DNA from: Chimaeribacter coloradensis
Lineage (GTDB): Bacteria; Pseudomonadota; Gammaproteobacteria; Enterobacterales; Enterobacteriaceae
NCBI RefSeq assembly: GCF_002858715.1
Contig: NZ_PJZH01000006.1
Location: 62,001-126,000, forward strand
Length of the DNA stretch: 64,000 nt
Reading direction: 5' to 3'
The notes below the pieces were generated by a model. It was given only the letters and a program-made list of their open reading frames with translations, did not search any database and was not told the origin of the DNA. Positions 16,201 through 24,740 of this stretch are shown here, piece after piece (position 1 is the stretch's first letter; every line of letters begins with the position of its first letter). A program made the translations under genes and the position numbers.

Positions 16201-17109
16201 TTACGCCTGCCGGGTCAGTTTGCGCGCGTCTGCCGAGCGGGTGGACCACCAGCAGATCAGCGACCCCAGGCTCACCATCGCCGCGCCCTGCCAGAATGTC
16301 ACCGCCAGGGTGGAACCGAGGATAAAGGCCGCCAGCATGGCGGAGATCATCGGGATAAAGTAGGAGGCGGTCGCCAGCACTGTGACATTGCCGTGCAGGA
16401 TGCCCACGTTCCAGGCGGCGTAGCCCAGCCCCATGGCCGCGGCGGCCAGCACCAGGTTGATGATGACCGGGGTGGTCACCACAAAGGGTGTGTGCGGCAC
16501 AAACAGGTATTTCACCCAGAGCGTGGCGGCGGTCAGCATAAAGAACAGCGTGATGCCGTTACTCCCCTGGGCAATCCGTTTGGTCACCACGCAATAGACC
16601 GCCCAGATGATCGCGCCGGCGAAGGCCAGCCCATAACTCAGCGGGTTGGTGTACAGGTTGGCCGCGACGTGCGCGAAAGAGAATCCGTCACTGCCCCCCA
16701 GCACCCGGCACACCCCCGCCACCGCCAGCACCATGCCGGGGACGATCAGCACGCTGGTTTTTTGCCGGTTGACCAGCACCGAAAGCACAATGGTCATCCC
16801 CGGCCAGAGGTAGTTCACCATCCCCACCTCAATCGCCTGCGTGCCGGTGTTGGCAAACCCCAGCGACAGCGACAGGCAGAGCTCATAGCTGACGAACAAC
16901 AGGCTGCCGAGGATCAGGTAGGCCCGCGGGAAGGTTTTGATGCGCGGGAACCCCACGGTGAACAGCAGCAGCACCGCGCTCAGCGTATAGATCATCGCCG
17001 CCCCGCCGACGGCCCCGAACCCCTCACTGACGCTGCGGATCAGCCCGACAATGGCGCTCCAGAGCGCGATGGCGATAAGCCCGATAAGCGTTGCCTTTTT
17101 GTGTGTCAT
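16201..17109 (-). CDS. yddG: aromatic amino acid exporter YddG (DMT family)
   Basis: 302 residues and ten membrane helices. It follows E. coli YddG closely: TLIGLIAIALWSAIVGLIR, GGAAMIYTLSAVLLLFTVGFPRI, LLFVSYELCLSLSLG, QAIEVGMVNYLWPG, YAAWNVGILHGN. YddG exports aromatic amino acids and paraquat through the inner membrane. The start is followed by MTHKKATLIGL, as in the family. It is monocistronic. Confidence 0.93.
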   Translation of the reverse strand: MTHKKATLIGLIAIALWSAIVGLIRSVSEGFGAVGGAAMIYTLSAVLLLFTVGFPRIKTFPRAYLILGSLLFVSYELCLSLSLGFANTGTQAIEVGMVNYLWPGMTIVLSVLVNRQKTSVLIVPGMVLAVAGVCRVLGGSDGFSFAHVAANLYTNPLSYGLAFAGAIIWAVYCVVTKRIAQGSNGITLFFMLTAATLWVKYLFVPHTPFVVTTPVIINLVLAAAAMGLGYAAWNVGILHGNVTVLATASYFIPMISAMLAAFILGSTLAVTFWQGAAMVSLGSLICWWSTRSADARKLTRQA

Positions 17110-17418
17110 GTTATCTGGTTCCTTGCCAGAACAGGGCTTGCCTTGCGGTCTGGCTGTTAATCAAAAGTTAAAAACTTACGTAAGGATTAAGTGTTTTGCG
17201 TCGCGCTGTAAACAGGGAAATCCGGGTGTTTATGCAGAAATGTGATCGGTTAAAAAAGACAACAGAAAGAGATGACATCAGCAAAGATCTTTCAACCTAT
17301 TGTTATTTAAAGGTTAAATATTTACACTCTGTCATTTCATTCTATTGCCCGGTATATCCGTTGTATTTTTGCCCCCTGCAAAAAACTGAACGCCGGGGCA
17401 CCGGCCAACGGCTCTGAC

Positions 17419-17634
17419 GCCTATAACGCCGATGGCGGGATCGACCGCCACCATTTTGCCGCGGTACTGGAGTCCCTGATTGAGGCCGGGGTGCACGGCA
17501 TCATTATCGGCAGTTCCACCGGCGAATACTATTCGCAGACCGCGCAGGAGCGCATCCCTCCGAACCCGCTGGCCTGGATGGGCATTAATTCGGTGATTTG
17601 CTGGCAGGAGTACTGCGCCGGAAGGGGAGGCTGA
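17419..17634 (+). pseudogene. fragment of a dihydrodipicolinate synthase family gene
   Basis: A start-less stretch reads NADGGIDRHHFAAVLESLIEAGVHGIIIGSSTGEYYSQTAQER, the N-terminal part of a DapA/KdgD-type aldolase (Gly-rich GSSTGE motif). It then switches to a short unrelated tail ending in TGA 17632-17634, probably from an internal deletion. The catalytic Lys and Tyr regions are gone. It is non-functional. Confidence 0.72.
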
Positions 17635-17644
17635 CCGCCGGGCG

Positions 17645-18562
17645 TTACGATGACCGCATCAGCTGCGCCCGGCGCTGCCGCTTATCACTCCAGACGGTAT
17701 AGAGGCCCGCCAGCGCCACGATGGCCGCGCCGATCAGGGTGGCCGGGCCGGGCAGGCTGTTGAGAAACAGGTAACCGATCACCATCGACCACACCAGGGT
17801 GGTGTAATCGAAGGGGGCCAGCAGGGAGGCGTCGGTGTAGCGCAGGCTGAGGGTGATCAAAATCTGCGCCATGCCGCCGAAAAAGCCGCAGCCGATCAGC
17901 AGCAGCCACTGGAACGGCGTCGGCATCACCCAGCCAAACACCAGGGTAAACAGCCCGATCGCCGTGGTCATCAGCGAAAAGTAGAAGACGATGGCACCGG
18001 GCTGCTCATGGCCGTTGAGGAAACGGATCTGCACGCTGGAGGTGGCGGAACAGAGCGCGGCCACCAGCGCAAACAGCGCCCCCAGCCCCGCCCCGGCCGC
18101 CGCGCCCTGGGCGGAGAGCAGCGCGCCGTCGGCGGTCAGGCTGGCCGACAGCATAATAATAATTCCGGAGAAGCCCACCCCCACCGCCAGCCAGCGGGAG
18201 AGGCGCACATCCTCTTTCAGCAATAACGCCGCCATGATCACGGTGAACAGCGGCGCGGCATAGCTGATGGCGGTGGCATCGGCCAGCGAGATATAGACCA
18301 GCGCCATATAGTTGAAATACATGCCACCGGTACCGGAGAAGCCGCGGATGATATGGCCGCCGAGGTTGCGGGTTTTAAGGCTTTCCAGCACCCCGCCCCG
18401 GCTTTTGAGCCAGAGCAGCAGCGGCAGCAGGGCGACAAAGGAGCGGAAGAAAATCACCTCGCCGGTGGGGATCGCCCCCTGTAACCCTTTGACACAGGCC
18501 AGCATCAGGGTGGCACAGAGTGCTGAGGCTATTTTGAGGGAGATCCCGGTTCTGGCATTCAT
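17645..18562 (-). CDS. EamA/DMT family transporter
   Basis: 305 residues from ATG 18562 (AGGTAACAG upstream); the frame is open for 17 more codons. Ten predicted helices in two EamA repeats (IASALCATLMLACVKGLQG, PTGEVIFFRSFVALLPLLLWL, then a second half with YTDASLLAPFDYTTLVWSMVIGY). This subgroup is often annotated as RhaT/EamA exporters of unknown substrate. It is divergent from the binding-protein/pxp operon across an intergenic region holding a Nac-like dyad. Confidence 0.9.
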   Translation of the reverse strand: MNARTGISLKIASALCATLMLACVKGLQGAIPTGEVIFFRSFVALLPLLLWLKSRGGVLESLKTRNLGGHIIRGFSGTGGMYFNYMALVYISLADATAISYAAPLFTVIMAALLLKEDVRLSRWLAVGVGFSGIIIMLSASLTADGALLSAQGAAAGAGLGALFALVAALCSATSSVQIRFLNGHEQPGAIVFYFSLMTTAIGLFTLVFGWVMPTPFQWLLLIGCGFFGGMAQILITLSLRYTDASLLAPFDYTTLVWSMVIGYLFLNSLPGPATLIGAAIVALAGLYTVWSDKRQRRAQLMRSS

Positions 18563-18662
18563 TCTGTTACCTGTGGGCCGTGGCGCAGTAAAAAGGGGGG
18601 ATGACCGGGACACCTTATGGCGCGCCCCGCCGCCGCGGCTAAGATAATTTCGTTCTGCCCGG

Positions 18663-18677
18663 ATAGTTTTTGCTTAT
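18663..18677. promoter_or_regulatory. Nac-type dyad ATA-N9-TAT upstream of the binding-protein/pxp operon
   Basis: ATAGTTTTTGCTTAT between the divergent EamA and solute-binding-protein genes. A good -10 (TATAGT, 18748-18753) lies 78 bases further, so the spacing differs from the two sites near 24.6 and 25.2 kb. It is the least symmetric of the four sites in this locus. Confidence 0.45.
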
Positions 18678-18821
18678 CCCTGCCTGCCATACAAATTCCC
18701 TATCTCCCAACAGGGTTTCCCTCTTACCGGGGGGAAAACAACGCCGATATAGTCGGGATACAGCCTTCTGCCGCGCCCAGGCGGGCAGCCGGAACCATCC
18801 GATCTTCAGGGAGAATCCAGA

Positions 18822-19661
18822 ATGACCTTTACGCTACGCCCGTCCCTTGCGCTGGCCCTGCCCGCCCTGCTGGTGTTTTCGTCAGCCCAGGCGGATCTTC
18901 TTTCCGAGGTAAAAGCGCGCGGCGAGCTGCGGTGCGCCGTCTACTCTGACGTTCCGCCCTTCTCCTCACCGGACCCGAAAACCCGCCAGCTCGCCGGGAT
19001 GGATGTCGATTTGTGCCACGCGCTTGGTCAGCAGATGGGGGTGAAAACCACCCTGATGCCGACCTCCGTCGAGGCGCGCATCGCGGTGATCGCCACCGGC
19101 CGCGCCGACGTGCTGGTGGCCAACCTCGCCTACACCAAAACCCGCGGCAACCAGATCCAGTTCAGTGACCCGTACTACGTGGCGAAAGAGATGCTGCTGG
19201 TGAAAAAGCCGAACGCGGAAAAAACCCTGGCAGATTTCAAAGGCAAACGCATCAGCGCCACCAAAGGCACCACCTCTGAGCAGTCGATCCACCTTCAGGG
19301 CGGCAAAGCGGTGACTTTCCAGGATGCCGCCTCCGCCTTCCTGGCGCTGGAGCAGAACAAAGCGGTGGGCTTCGTCACCAACACCATGACCGCCATCAAG
19401 ATGATCAACCAGGCGAAAAAAGAGGGCATCGAGCTGGCGATGATCAAAGAGCCGATGGCCCTGGAGCCGATTGGCGTCGGCATGAAGCGGGACGAACCGG
19501 CGTTGCTCGCCAGCGTCAACAGCAGCCTGAAAGCGATGGATGACAACGGCACCATCGACAAGATCTGGACGACCTGGATCGGGCCGGGCACGGAGTACAA
19601 CATGGTGCGGGAAGAGCGCGTCCAGCCGCTCGCCAGCCTGAAATTTGAACCGCTGGAATAA
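18822..19661 (+). CDS. amino-acid ABC transporter substrate-binding protein
   Basis: 279 residues with a signal peptide (residues 1-24, ending SSAQA) and the SBP_bac_3 fold: ELRCAVYSDVPPFSS, GMDVDLCHALGQQMG, VEARIAVIATGRADVLVANL. It binds an amino acid or related ligand in the periplasm. It is followed with a one-base overlap by pxpB, so it belongs to the 5-oxoprolinase operon, while two permeases and an ATPase that would complete the importer lie 7 kb away at 26.1-28.3 kb. The natural guess for the ligand is 5-oxoproline or a glutamate/glutamine derivative. Confidence 0.9.
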   Translation: MTFTLRPSLALALPALLVFSSAQADLLSEVKARGELRCAVYSDVPPFSSPDPKTRQLAGMDVDLCHALGQQMGVKTTLMPTSVEARIAVIATGRADVLVANLAYTKTRGNQIQFSDPYYVAKEMLLVKKPNAEKTLADFKGKRISATKGTTSEQSIHLQGGKAVTFQDAASAFLALEQNKAVGFVTNTMTAIKMINQAKKEGIELAMIKEPMALEPIGVGMKRDEPALLASVNSSLKAMDDNGTIDKIWTTWIGPGTEYNMVREERVQPLASLKFEPLE

Positions 19662-20371
19662 TGATGGGGCTGTCACGCGCGGCACCGCGCCCTTCACCCC
19701 TGTCCGCCGTTTCCGCCAGCGAGGGCATCCGGCTCTCCACCATGGGCAGCCGCGCCTGGCTGGCCGAGACCACCGGCGCGTTTGACCTGCCCGCCCAGCG
19801 CCGCATCTGGGCGCTGGCCCACGCCCTCTCCTCCTGTGAGGACGTGGAGGCGCTGATCCCCGGCGTCACCAACCTGCTGGTGCTGTTCCGCGCCACGCCC
19901 GCTGACCCGGCTGCCGTTGAGCGCCGCCTGCACCTGCTGTGGCAGCGGGCGCAGGCGGTGGAGGCAAAAGGCAAACAGATTGAGATCCCGGTCTGCTACG
20001 GCGGTGAACACGCCGGCGACCTGGACGCCGTCTGCCGCCACACCGGCCTCAGCGCCCGGGAGGTGATCCGCCGCCATTACCAGAGCCACTACACGGTGTT
20101 TGCCATCGGCAGCGCGCCGGGGTTCGGCTACCTGCACGGCCTTGACCCGCGGCTGGCCACGCCGCGTAAAAAAGTGCCGTCACTCAATATGCTCAAGGGC
20201 ACCGTCACCATCGGCGGGCCGCAGGCGGGCGTCTCGGTGCTCACCGGGCCGAACGGCTGGAACGCCATCGGCTACGCCGAGATCGCGGTGTTTGACCCGT
20301 GGGCAGAAAGCCCGGCGCTGATGGCGCCGGGGGACACTGTGCGCTTCGTGCCGGAGAGGATCGAACTGTGA
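19661..20371 (+). CDS. pxpB: 5-oxoprolinase subunit PxpB (KipI family)
   Basis: 236 residues. The ATG at 19661 overlaps the TAA of the binding-protein gene, and a second ATG follows at once. KipI/PxpB features: LLVLFRATPADP, EIPVCYGGEHAGDLD, FAIGSAPGFGYLHGLDPRLATPRKK and GGPQAGVSVLTGPNGWNAIG. With PxpC and PxpA it forms the ATP-dependent 5-oxoprolinase that opens pyroglutamate to glutamate in the cytoplasm. The residues before about 15 are Ala/Pro-rich and could be an extension. Its TGA overlaps the GTG of pxpC. Confidence 0.93.
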   Translation: MMGLSRAAPRPSPLSAVSASEGIRLSTMGSRAWLAETTGAFDLPAQRRIWALAHALSSCEDVEALIPGVTNLLVLFRATPADPAAVERRLHLLWQRAQAVEAKGKQIEIPVCYGGEHAGDLDAVCRHTGLSAREVIRRHYQSHYTVFAIGSAPGFGYLHGLDPRLATPRKKVPSLNMLKGTVTIGGPQAGVSVLTGPNGWNAIGYAEIAVFDPWAESPALMAPGDTVRFVPERIEL

Positions 20372-21354
20372 TTGAGATAGAACAGAGCGCCGCCCTGAAT
20401 ACCGTCCAGGATCTGGGGCGCACCGGCTGGCGTCACCTCGGGGTCTCGGTGAGCGGTGTGATGGACCCGCTGGCGCTGCGCGCCGGGAATATCCTGCTGG
20501 GCAACGAGGAGAACGCCGCCGCGATTGAAGTACAGATGTTCCCGTTCCGCGTGCGTTTTACCGCCGATACTTCTATCGCCATCACCGGCGCTGACTGCCG
20601 CGCCCGGCTGGACGGCACCGACCTGCCGGCGTGGTGGGGCTGCGCGGTCAGGCGCGGCCAGGTGCTGGAGCTGCGTTACCCGCGCAGCGGCGCGCGCGGC
20701 TACCTCTGCGTGGCGGGCGGCATTGATGTGCCGCCGGTGCTGGGGTCACGCAGTACTGCCCTGCGCGGCAGTTTCGGCGGGTTTGCCGGGCGGCCGTTGC
20801 AGCGCGGCGACCGGCTCGCGGCAGGCACACCCGCCGCGCCGCCGCTGCCGCCCACCGGCATCGGCATTGAGCCGCCGGAACAGGCGATGCCCCAGACCTT
20901 TACCCGCAACCGCGCCGGGCTGGTGAACATCCGCGCCATCCCTTCGGGCGAGTACCCGCTGTTCGCCGCCGACGCTGAGCGCTTCTGGCGGCAGCCCTGG
21001 CAGGTGTCGCTGCAAAGTAACCGCACCGGCTACCGGCTGGCCGGGGAGGCGATCTTCCCGGCAGAGACCGTGGAGATGCGCTCCTATGGGCTGATCCCCG
21101 GCATCGTCCAGGTGCCGCCCGCCGGGGAGCCGATTATCCAGCTCAGTGACGCCAACACCGCAGGCGGTTACCCGAAAATCGCCTGCGTGATCGAAGAGGA
21201 TTTATGGCGGCTGGGCCAGGTGCAGCCCGGCCAGTCGATCCAGCTGGTTGAGACCGATGCGCAAGGGGCGATTGACGCCCAGCAGGCGATCGGCCGCTGG
21301 CTTTCCCACCTGCGTGACAACGTCACCATGCTCACGTCTGTCGCAGGCTTCTGA
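20368..21354 (+). CDS. pxpC: 5-oxoprolinase subunit PxpC (KipA / carboxyltransferase-like)
   Basis: 328 residues starting at GTG 20368, which overlaps the pxpB stop by two bases (GTGA); GGAGAGGAT precedes it. IEIEQSAALNTVQDLGRTGWRHLGV and VSGVMDPLALRAGNILLGN are signatures of the KipA / allophanate-hydrolase-subunit-2 family; the C-terminal half contains TVEMRSYGLIPGIVQVPPAG. It forms the 5-oxoprolinase complex with PxpB. Tight overlap implies coupled translation and fixed stoichiometry. Confidence 0.93.
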   Translation: MIEIEQSAALNTVQDLGRTGWRHLGVSVSGVMDPLALRAGNILLGNEENAAAIEVQMFPFRVRFTADTSIAITGADCRARLDGTDLPAWWGCAVRRGQVLELRYPRSGARGYLCVAGGIDVPPVLGSRSTALRGSFGGFAGRPLQRGDRLAAGTPAAPPLPPTGIGIEPPEQAMPQTFTRNRAGLVNIRAIPSGEYPLFAADAERFWRQPWQVSLQSNRTGYRLAGEAIFPAETVEMRSYGLIPGIVQVPPAGEPIIQLSDANTAGGYPKIACVIEEDLWRLGQVQPGQSIQLVETDAQGAIDAQQAIGRWLSHLRDNVTMLTSVAGF

Positions 21355-21366
21355 CAAGGTAACCAG

Positions 21367-22137
21367 ATGAAAATAGACATTAATTCCGATATGGGCGAAG
21401 GGTTCGGGGTTTACCAGCTCTGTGACGATGCCGCCCTGATGGGCGTTGTCTCCTCGGCCAACATCGCCTGCGGCTTCCACGCCGGTGACCCGGCGATCAT
21501 GACGCGCATGGTGCGGCTGGCGAAAGCGCACGGCGTCGGCATCGGTGCCCACCCGGGGCTGCCGGACCGGCAGGGGTTTGGCCGGAAAGCGCTGCCGTTC
21601 AGCGCAGACGAGATCTGCCAGCAGGTGGTGTACCAGCTCGGCGCGCTGCGGGCCATCGCCCAGGCGGAGGAAACGCGGGTGGCGCATGTCAGTTTCCATG
21701 CGGCGATGGGGAACATGATCAACCAGGATGAGGCGCTGGCCGCCCGGGTCATGCAGGCGATTGCCCGCATCGACCCGGCGCTGATCATCTTCTCCCAGCC
21801 CGGCAGCCTGATTGAACGTGCCGCCGCGGCTGTCGGGCTGCCGGGGCTGACACTGTTCCTGGTAGACCGTGCTTACGACGCCAACGGCGGGCTGGTGCCG
21901 CGCGGCGTGGCCGGTTCAGTGATCAAGGAGGAGCAGGCGGTGCGGGCGCGCGTCCGGCAGTTTTTGCAGCAGGGCACGGTCACCACCTTTGAAGGCGAGG
22001 CGCTGCCGGTGCGCGCGCGCTCCATCCTGATCCACAGCGACACGCCCGGCTCGGTGGAACTGGCGCGCACAGTGCGCAGTGAAATTGAGGCCAACGGCGA
22101 TTGCGTCGCCCCGGCCGCTGAAGTGCTGGCGCAGTAG
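21367..22137 (+). CDS. pxpA: 5-oxoprolinase subunit PxpA (LamB/YcsF family)
   Basis: 256 residues beginning MKIDINSDMGEGFG, the family hallmark, with AAGGTAACCAG before the ATG. SSANIACGFHAGDP, GIGAHPGLPDRQGFGR and VAHVSFHAAMGNMINQD follow as expected, including the metal-binding His residues. PxpA is the catalytic partner of PxpBC in ATP-dependent hydrolysis of 5-oxoproline to glutamate. It is last in the operon and is followed by a strong bidirectional terminator. Confidence 0.95.
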   Translation: MKIDINSDMGEGFGVYQLCDDAALMGVVSSANIACGFHAGDPAIMTRMVRLAKAHGVGIGAHPGLPDRQGFGRKALPFSADEICQQVVYQLGALRAIAQAEETRVAHVSFHAAMGNMINQDEALAARVMQAIARIDPALIIFSQPGSLIERAAAAVGLPGLTLFLVDRAYDANGGLVPRGVAGSVIKEEQAVRARVRQFLQQGTVTTFEGEALPVRARSILIHSDTPGSVELARTVRSEIEANGDCVAPAAEVLAQ

Positions 22138-22157
22138 CCGTAATAGAACAGCCATAA

Positions 22158-22183
22158 AAAAGGGGGCCGCCCGGCCCCCTTTT
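22158..22183. terminator. bidirectional intrinsic terminator
   Basis: An 11-bp A4G5CC / GGC5T4 stem with a GCCC loop, T/A-rich on both sides, between the convergent pxpA and aminotransferase genes. Confidence 0.88.
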
Positions 22184-22198
22184 CTTTTAACAGTACGC

Positions 22199-23401
22199 TC
22201 AACGGCAGCCCGCGCAGAACGCGGCGATCCGGTCACAGCCGGTCTGGAGCCGCGCCAGGCTGGTGGCGTAGGAGAGCCGCAAATAGGGGCTCATGCCGTA
22301 CGCCGCCCCCTGCACCGTGACCACATGCTGCTCCTCAATCAACGCCATGACGAAATCCGCATCATTATTGATGTGGCGGCCTGCTGCGCTGGTTTTGCCG
22401 ATAAACGCGGCGACATTCACAAACAGGTAAAACGCGCCCTGCGGTGTGTGGCAGCGCAGGCCGGGGATGGCCGCCAGGCGGGCCAGCACATAATCGCGCC
22501 GTTCGCGGTAGATGCCGGCGCGCTCCTTCAGCAGATCCTGCGGGCCGTCCAGCACCGCCACCGCCGCTGCCTGCGTCAGCGTGGTCACCCCGCCGCTGTT
22601 CTGGGTGTTCACGTTGCTCATCGCCTTGATCAAGGGAGCCGGGCCGCCGCAGAAGCCCAGCCGCCAGCCGGTCATGGAGTAGGCTTTTGAGACGCCGTTG
22701 ACCGTCAGGACGCGATCGTAAAGGCGCGGTTCCACCTGCGCCAGCGTCCAGAAAGTGGCGTCGTCATAGATCAGGTGTTCGTAAATGTCGTCTGTCAGCA
22801 CCCAGACGTGGGCGTGGCGCAGCATCACATCGGCGATGGCGCGCATCTCCGCGTGGATCGCCACCGCGCCGGTGGGGTTGCTGGGGTAGTTAATCAGCAG
22901 CCATTTGGTCTTTGCGGTGATGGCGGCGTCGAGATCCGCGGGCAGCGGCTTGAAACCATTTTCTTCATGGCAGGCCACCGGCACCGGCGTGCCCCCGGCA
23001 AATTTGACGATATCGGCGTAGCTGATCCAGGAGGGGGACGGGATCACGACCTCATCACCGGGATTAATGGTCGCCATCATGGCGTTGAAGATGATCTGCT
23101 TTGCCCCGCCTGCGGTGAGGATCTGGCTGACGTCGTAGTGCAGCTCGTTATCCCGCAGGAATTTGCGCTGGATGGCCGCCCGCAGTGCCGGGGTGCCGTC
23201 GGTGGGCGGGTAGCGCGTGTCGCCCGCGCGCGCGGCGGCATAGGCGGCCTCAATGGCGTGCGCCGGGGTCGGGAAATCGGGTTCGCCGGTAGACAGCCCG
23301 ACAACATCAACGCCCTGCGCGGCGAGGTCGCGCGCTTTTTGCGTCATGGCGACAGAGGCAGAGACAGAAACATGGGTTAAGCGATCGGCAATATCAGGCA
23401 T
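22199..23401 (-). CDS. class I PLP aminotransferase, aspartate aminotransferase type
   Basis: 400 residues, fold-type I. STGEPDFPTP, TRYPPTDGTPALR, the NYPSNPTGAV loop and the PLP lysine in VNGVSKAYSMTGWRLGF identify the prokaryotic aspartate aminotransferase subgroup (I-gamma). It moves an amino group between an amino acid and a 2-oxoacid. Placed between pxpA and the nac-like gene, it could process the glutamate made by 5-oxoprolinase. It is divergent from the nac-like gene; no promoter of its own is obvious. Confidence 0.93.
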   Translation of the reverse strand: MPDIADRLTHVSVSASVAMTQKARDLAAQGVDVVGLSTGEPDFPTPAHAIEAAYAAARAGDTRYPPTDGTPALRAAIQRKFLRDNELHYDVSQILTAGGAKQIIFNAMMATINPGDEVVIPSPSWISYADIVKFAGGTPVPVACHEENGFKPLPADLDAAITAKTKWLLINYPSNPTGAVAIHAEMRAIADVMLRHAHVWVLTDDIYEHLIYDDATFWTLAQVEPRLYDRVLTVNGVSKAYSMTGWRLGFCGGPAPLIKAMSNVNTQNSGGVTTLTQAAAVAVLDGPQDLLKERAGIYRERRDYVLARLAAIPGLRCHTPQGAFYLFVNVAAFIGKTSAAGRHINNDADFVMALIEEQHVVTVQGAAYGMSPYLRLSYATSLARLQTGCDRIAAFCAGCR

Positions 23402-23555
23402 GGGGCACGGGTTCCAGATGGCAGGTCAGCGGAGGCCGCAGGCAGCAGCCCGCGGCAGCGAAGTTCAGCCCGAGCATAGGGCGGTGCCCGCGCGGGCGGC
23501 TAATAGCGCTTTCCTGTGGCGGCATAACGCAATGCGATAGCTGAGGGTGTGGCGG

Positions 23556-23572
23556 CGCACTGCGATGGTGCA
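23556..23572. promoter_or_regulatory. NtrC-type enhancer site
   Basis: CGCACT, five bases, GGTGCA; it matches TGCACY-N5-GGTGCA at 11 of 12 fixed positions. The centre lies about 97 bases upstream of the start expected from the sigma-54 promoter, a usual distance for an NtrC enhancer. Confidence 0.7.
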
Positions 23573-23634
23573 GCCTGCCGGGCTTTCCCGGGTTGCGGGC
23601 CGCCGGAATGCCGCCCCGGCGAGGCCGGCCGTTC

Positions 23635-23649
23635 TGGCACCGATCTTGC
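23635..23649 (+). promoter_or_regulatory. sigma-54 promoter of the nac-like gene
   Basis: TGGCAC, five bases, TTGC: a perfect -24/-12 element with GG and GC ten bases apart. Expected start is near 23661, 26 bases before the ATG. No competing sigma-70 promoter is apparent. Confidence 0.85.
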
Positions 23650-23654
23650 GTGTG

Positions 23655-23669
23655 ATAAAGACCTGTTAT
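23655..23669. promoter_or_regulatory. Nac-type dyad over the nac-like transcription start
   Basis: ATAAAGACCTGTTAT fits ATA-N9-TAT and covers the predicted +1. Binding here would repress, consistent with the known autorepression of nac in enterics. Confidence 0.55.
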
Positions 23670-23686
23670 GACACGAGAGCGCGCCC

Positions 23687-24610
23687 ATGAACCTTCGTCG
23701 CCTGAAATACTTCATCAAGATCGTGGACGTCGGCAGCCTGACGCAGGCCGCGGACATCCTGCATATTGCCCAGCCGGCGTTGAGCCAGCAGCTGGCCACG
23801 CTGGAGGGGGAAGTCAATCAGCAGTTGTTAATCCGCACCAAACGCGGCGTCACCCCTACCGAGGCGGGAAATATCCTGTACGCCCACGCGCAGGCGATCC
23901 TGCGCCAGTGTGACCAGGCGCAAAGCGCGATTGACGGCGCCGGGCAGGCGCTCTCCGGCCACGTCTCCGTGGGACTGGCCCCCGGCACCGCCGCCCAGCA
24001 GCTCGCGCTGCCGCTGATGGCGGAAGTCGCGCGCCAGCACCCCGGCATCGTGCTCTATTTCAATGAGAATTTCGGTACCACCCTCAGTGAGCTGATCATG
24101 AATGGCCGCATGGACATGGCGGTGATTTACGACAACCGCAACATCCACGGCCTGCGCTTCCTGCCGCTGATGAAAGAGGATCTCTATTTCGTCTGCCCCC
24201 GCCTGCTGGGCGAGCCGGTGCGCGAGATCCGCCTCGCGGAGGTGGCGCAGCATGACCTGTTCCTGCCGCGCATCTACAACATCATGCGCAAAGTGGCCGA
24301 TGACGCCTTTGTCCAGGCCGGGCTTAGCTACCGCGTGAAGTGCGAGATCGAATCACAGACCACCCTCAACGCCGCGCTGGCCGCAGGCATGGGCTGCACC
24401 ATCATGCCGGAGTCGGCGGCACGCGGTATGGTGAAAGCCGCTGACGCCTGGATCGCCAGAATCATTGACCCCGGGGTGCAGACCTCGCTCTCGTTCTGCA
24501 TCTCCGACCACCTGCCGCTGTCGCAACCGGCCGAGGCGGTCAAAGCGATCCTGCTGCAACTGATGGCCCGCCGCACTGCCGACAACCGCCCGCTGACGCT
24601 GGTGGGCTGA
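23687..24610 (+). CDS. Nac-like LysR regulator
   Basis: 307 residues. The N-terminal 75 residues match Nac (nitrogen assimilation control protein) almost continuously: MNLRRLKYFIKIVDVGSLTQ, LHIAQPALSQQLATLEGE, QQLLIRTKRGVTPTEAGNILY. The effector domain is more divergent, so this may be a Nac paralogue. The gene has a sigma-54 promoter and an NtrC-type enhancer, as nac does, and an ATA-N9-TAT dyad over its start. Nac couples NtrC to sigma-70 promoters under nitrogen limitation. Two predicted targets lie directly downstream; the first binding site overlaps this gene's stop codon. Confidence 0.88.
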   Translation: MNLRRLKYFIKIVDVGSLTQAADILHIAQPALSQQLATLEGEVNQQLLIRTKRGVTPTEAGNILYAHAQAILRQCDQAQSAIDGAGQALSGHVSVGLAPGTAAQQLALPLMAEVARQHPGIVLYFNENFGTTLSELIMNGRMDMAVIYDNRNIHGLRFLPLMKEDLYFVCPRLLGEPVREIRLAEVAQHDLFLPRIYNIMRKVADDAFVQAGLSYRVKCEIESQTTLNAALAAGMGCTIMPESAARGMVKAADAWIARIIDPGVQTSLSFCISDHLPLSQPAEAVKAILLQLMARRTADNRPLTLVG

Positions 24611-24675
24611 TAAGCGCGGCTTATTCCCCCAACGCGAAAACCTCTGACCCTGCCACCGCTGCCCCGCGCTAGAGT
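24610..24675 (+). promoter_or_regulatory. Nac-type site and -10 upstream of the biotin-carrier-like gene
   Basis: The perfect dyad ATAAG-N5-CTTAT (24610-24624, centre 24617) is followed by -10 TAGAGT at 24670-24675 in the context CTAGAGTCAA. Expected start is near 24682, placing the dyad at about -65, where Nac activates. No good -35 is present. Confidence 0.65.
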
Positions 24676-24740
24676 CAAGACTCCGGCGCGTGGGCCGTCT
24701 CTGCCCGGCGCGTGTTAACTGCCGCCGTAACGGAAGGGAT

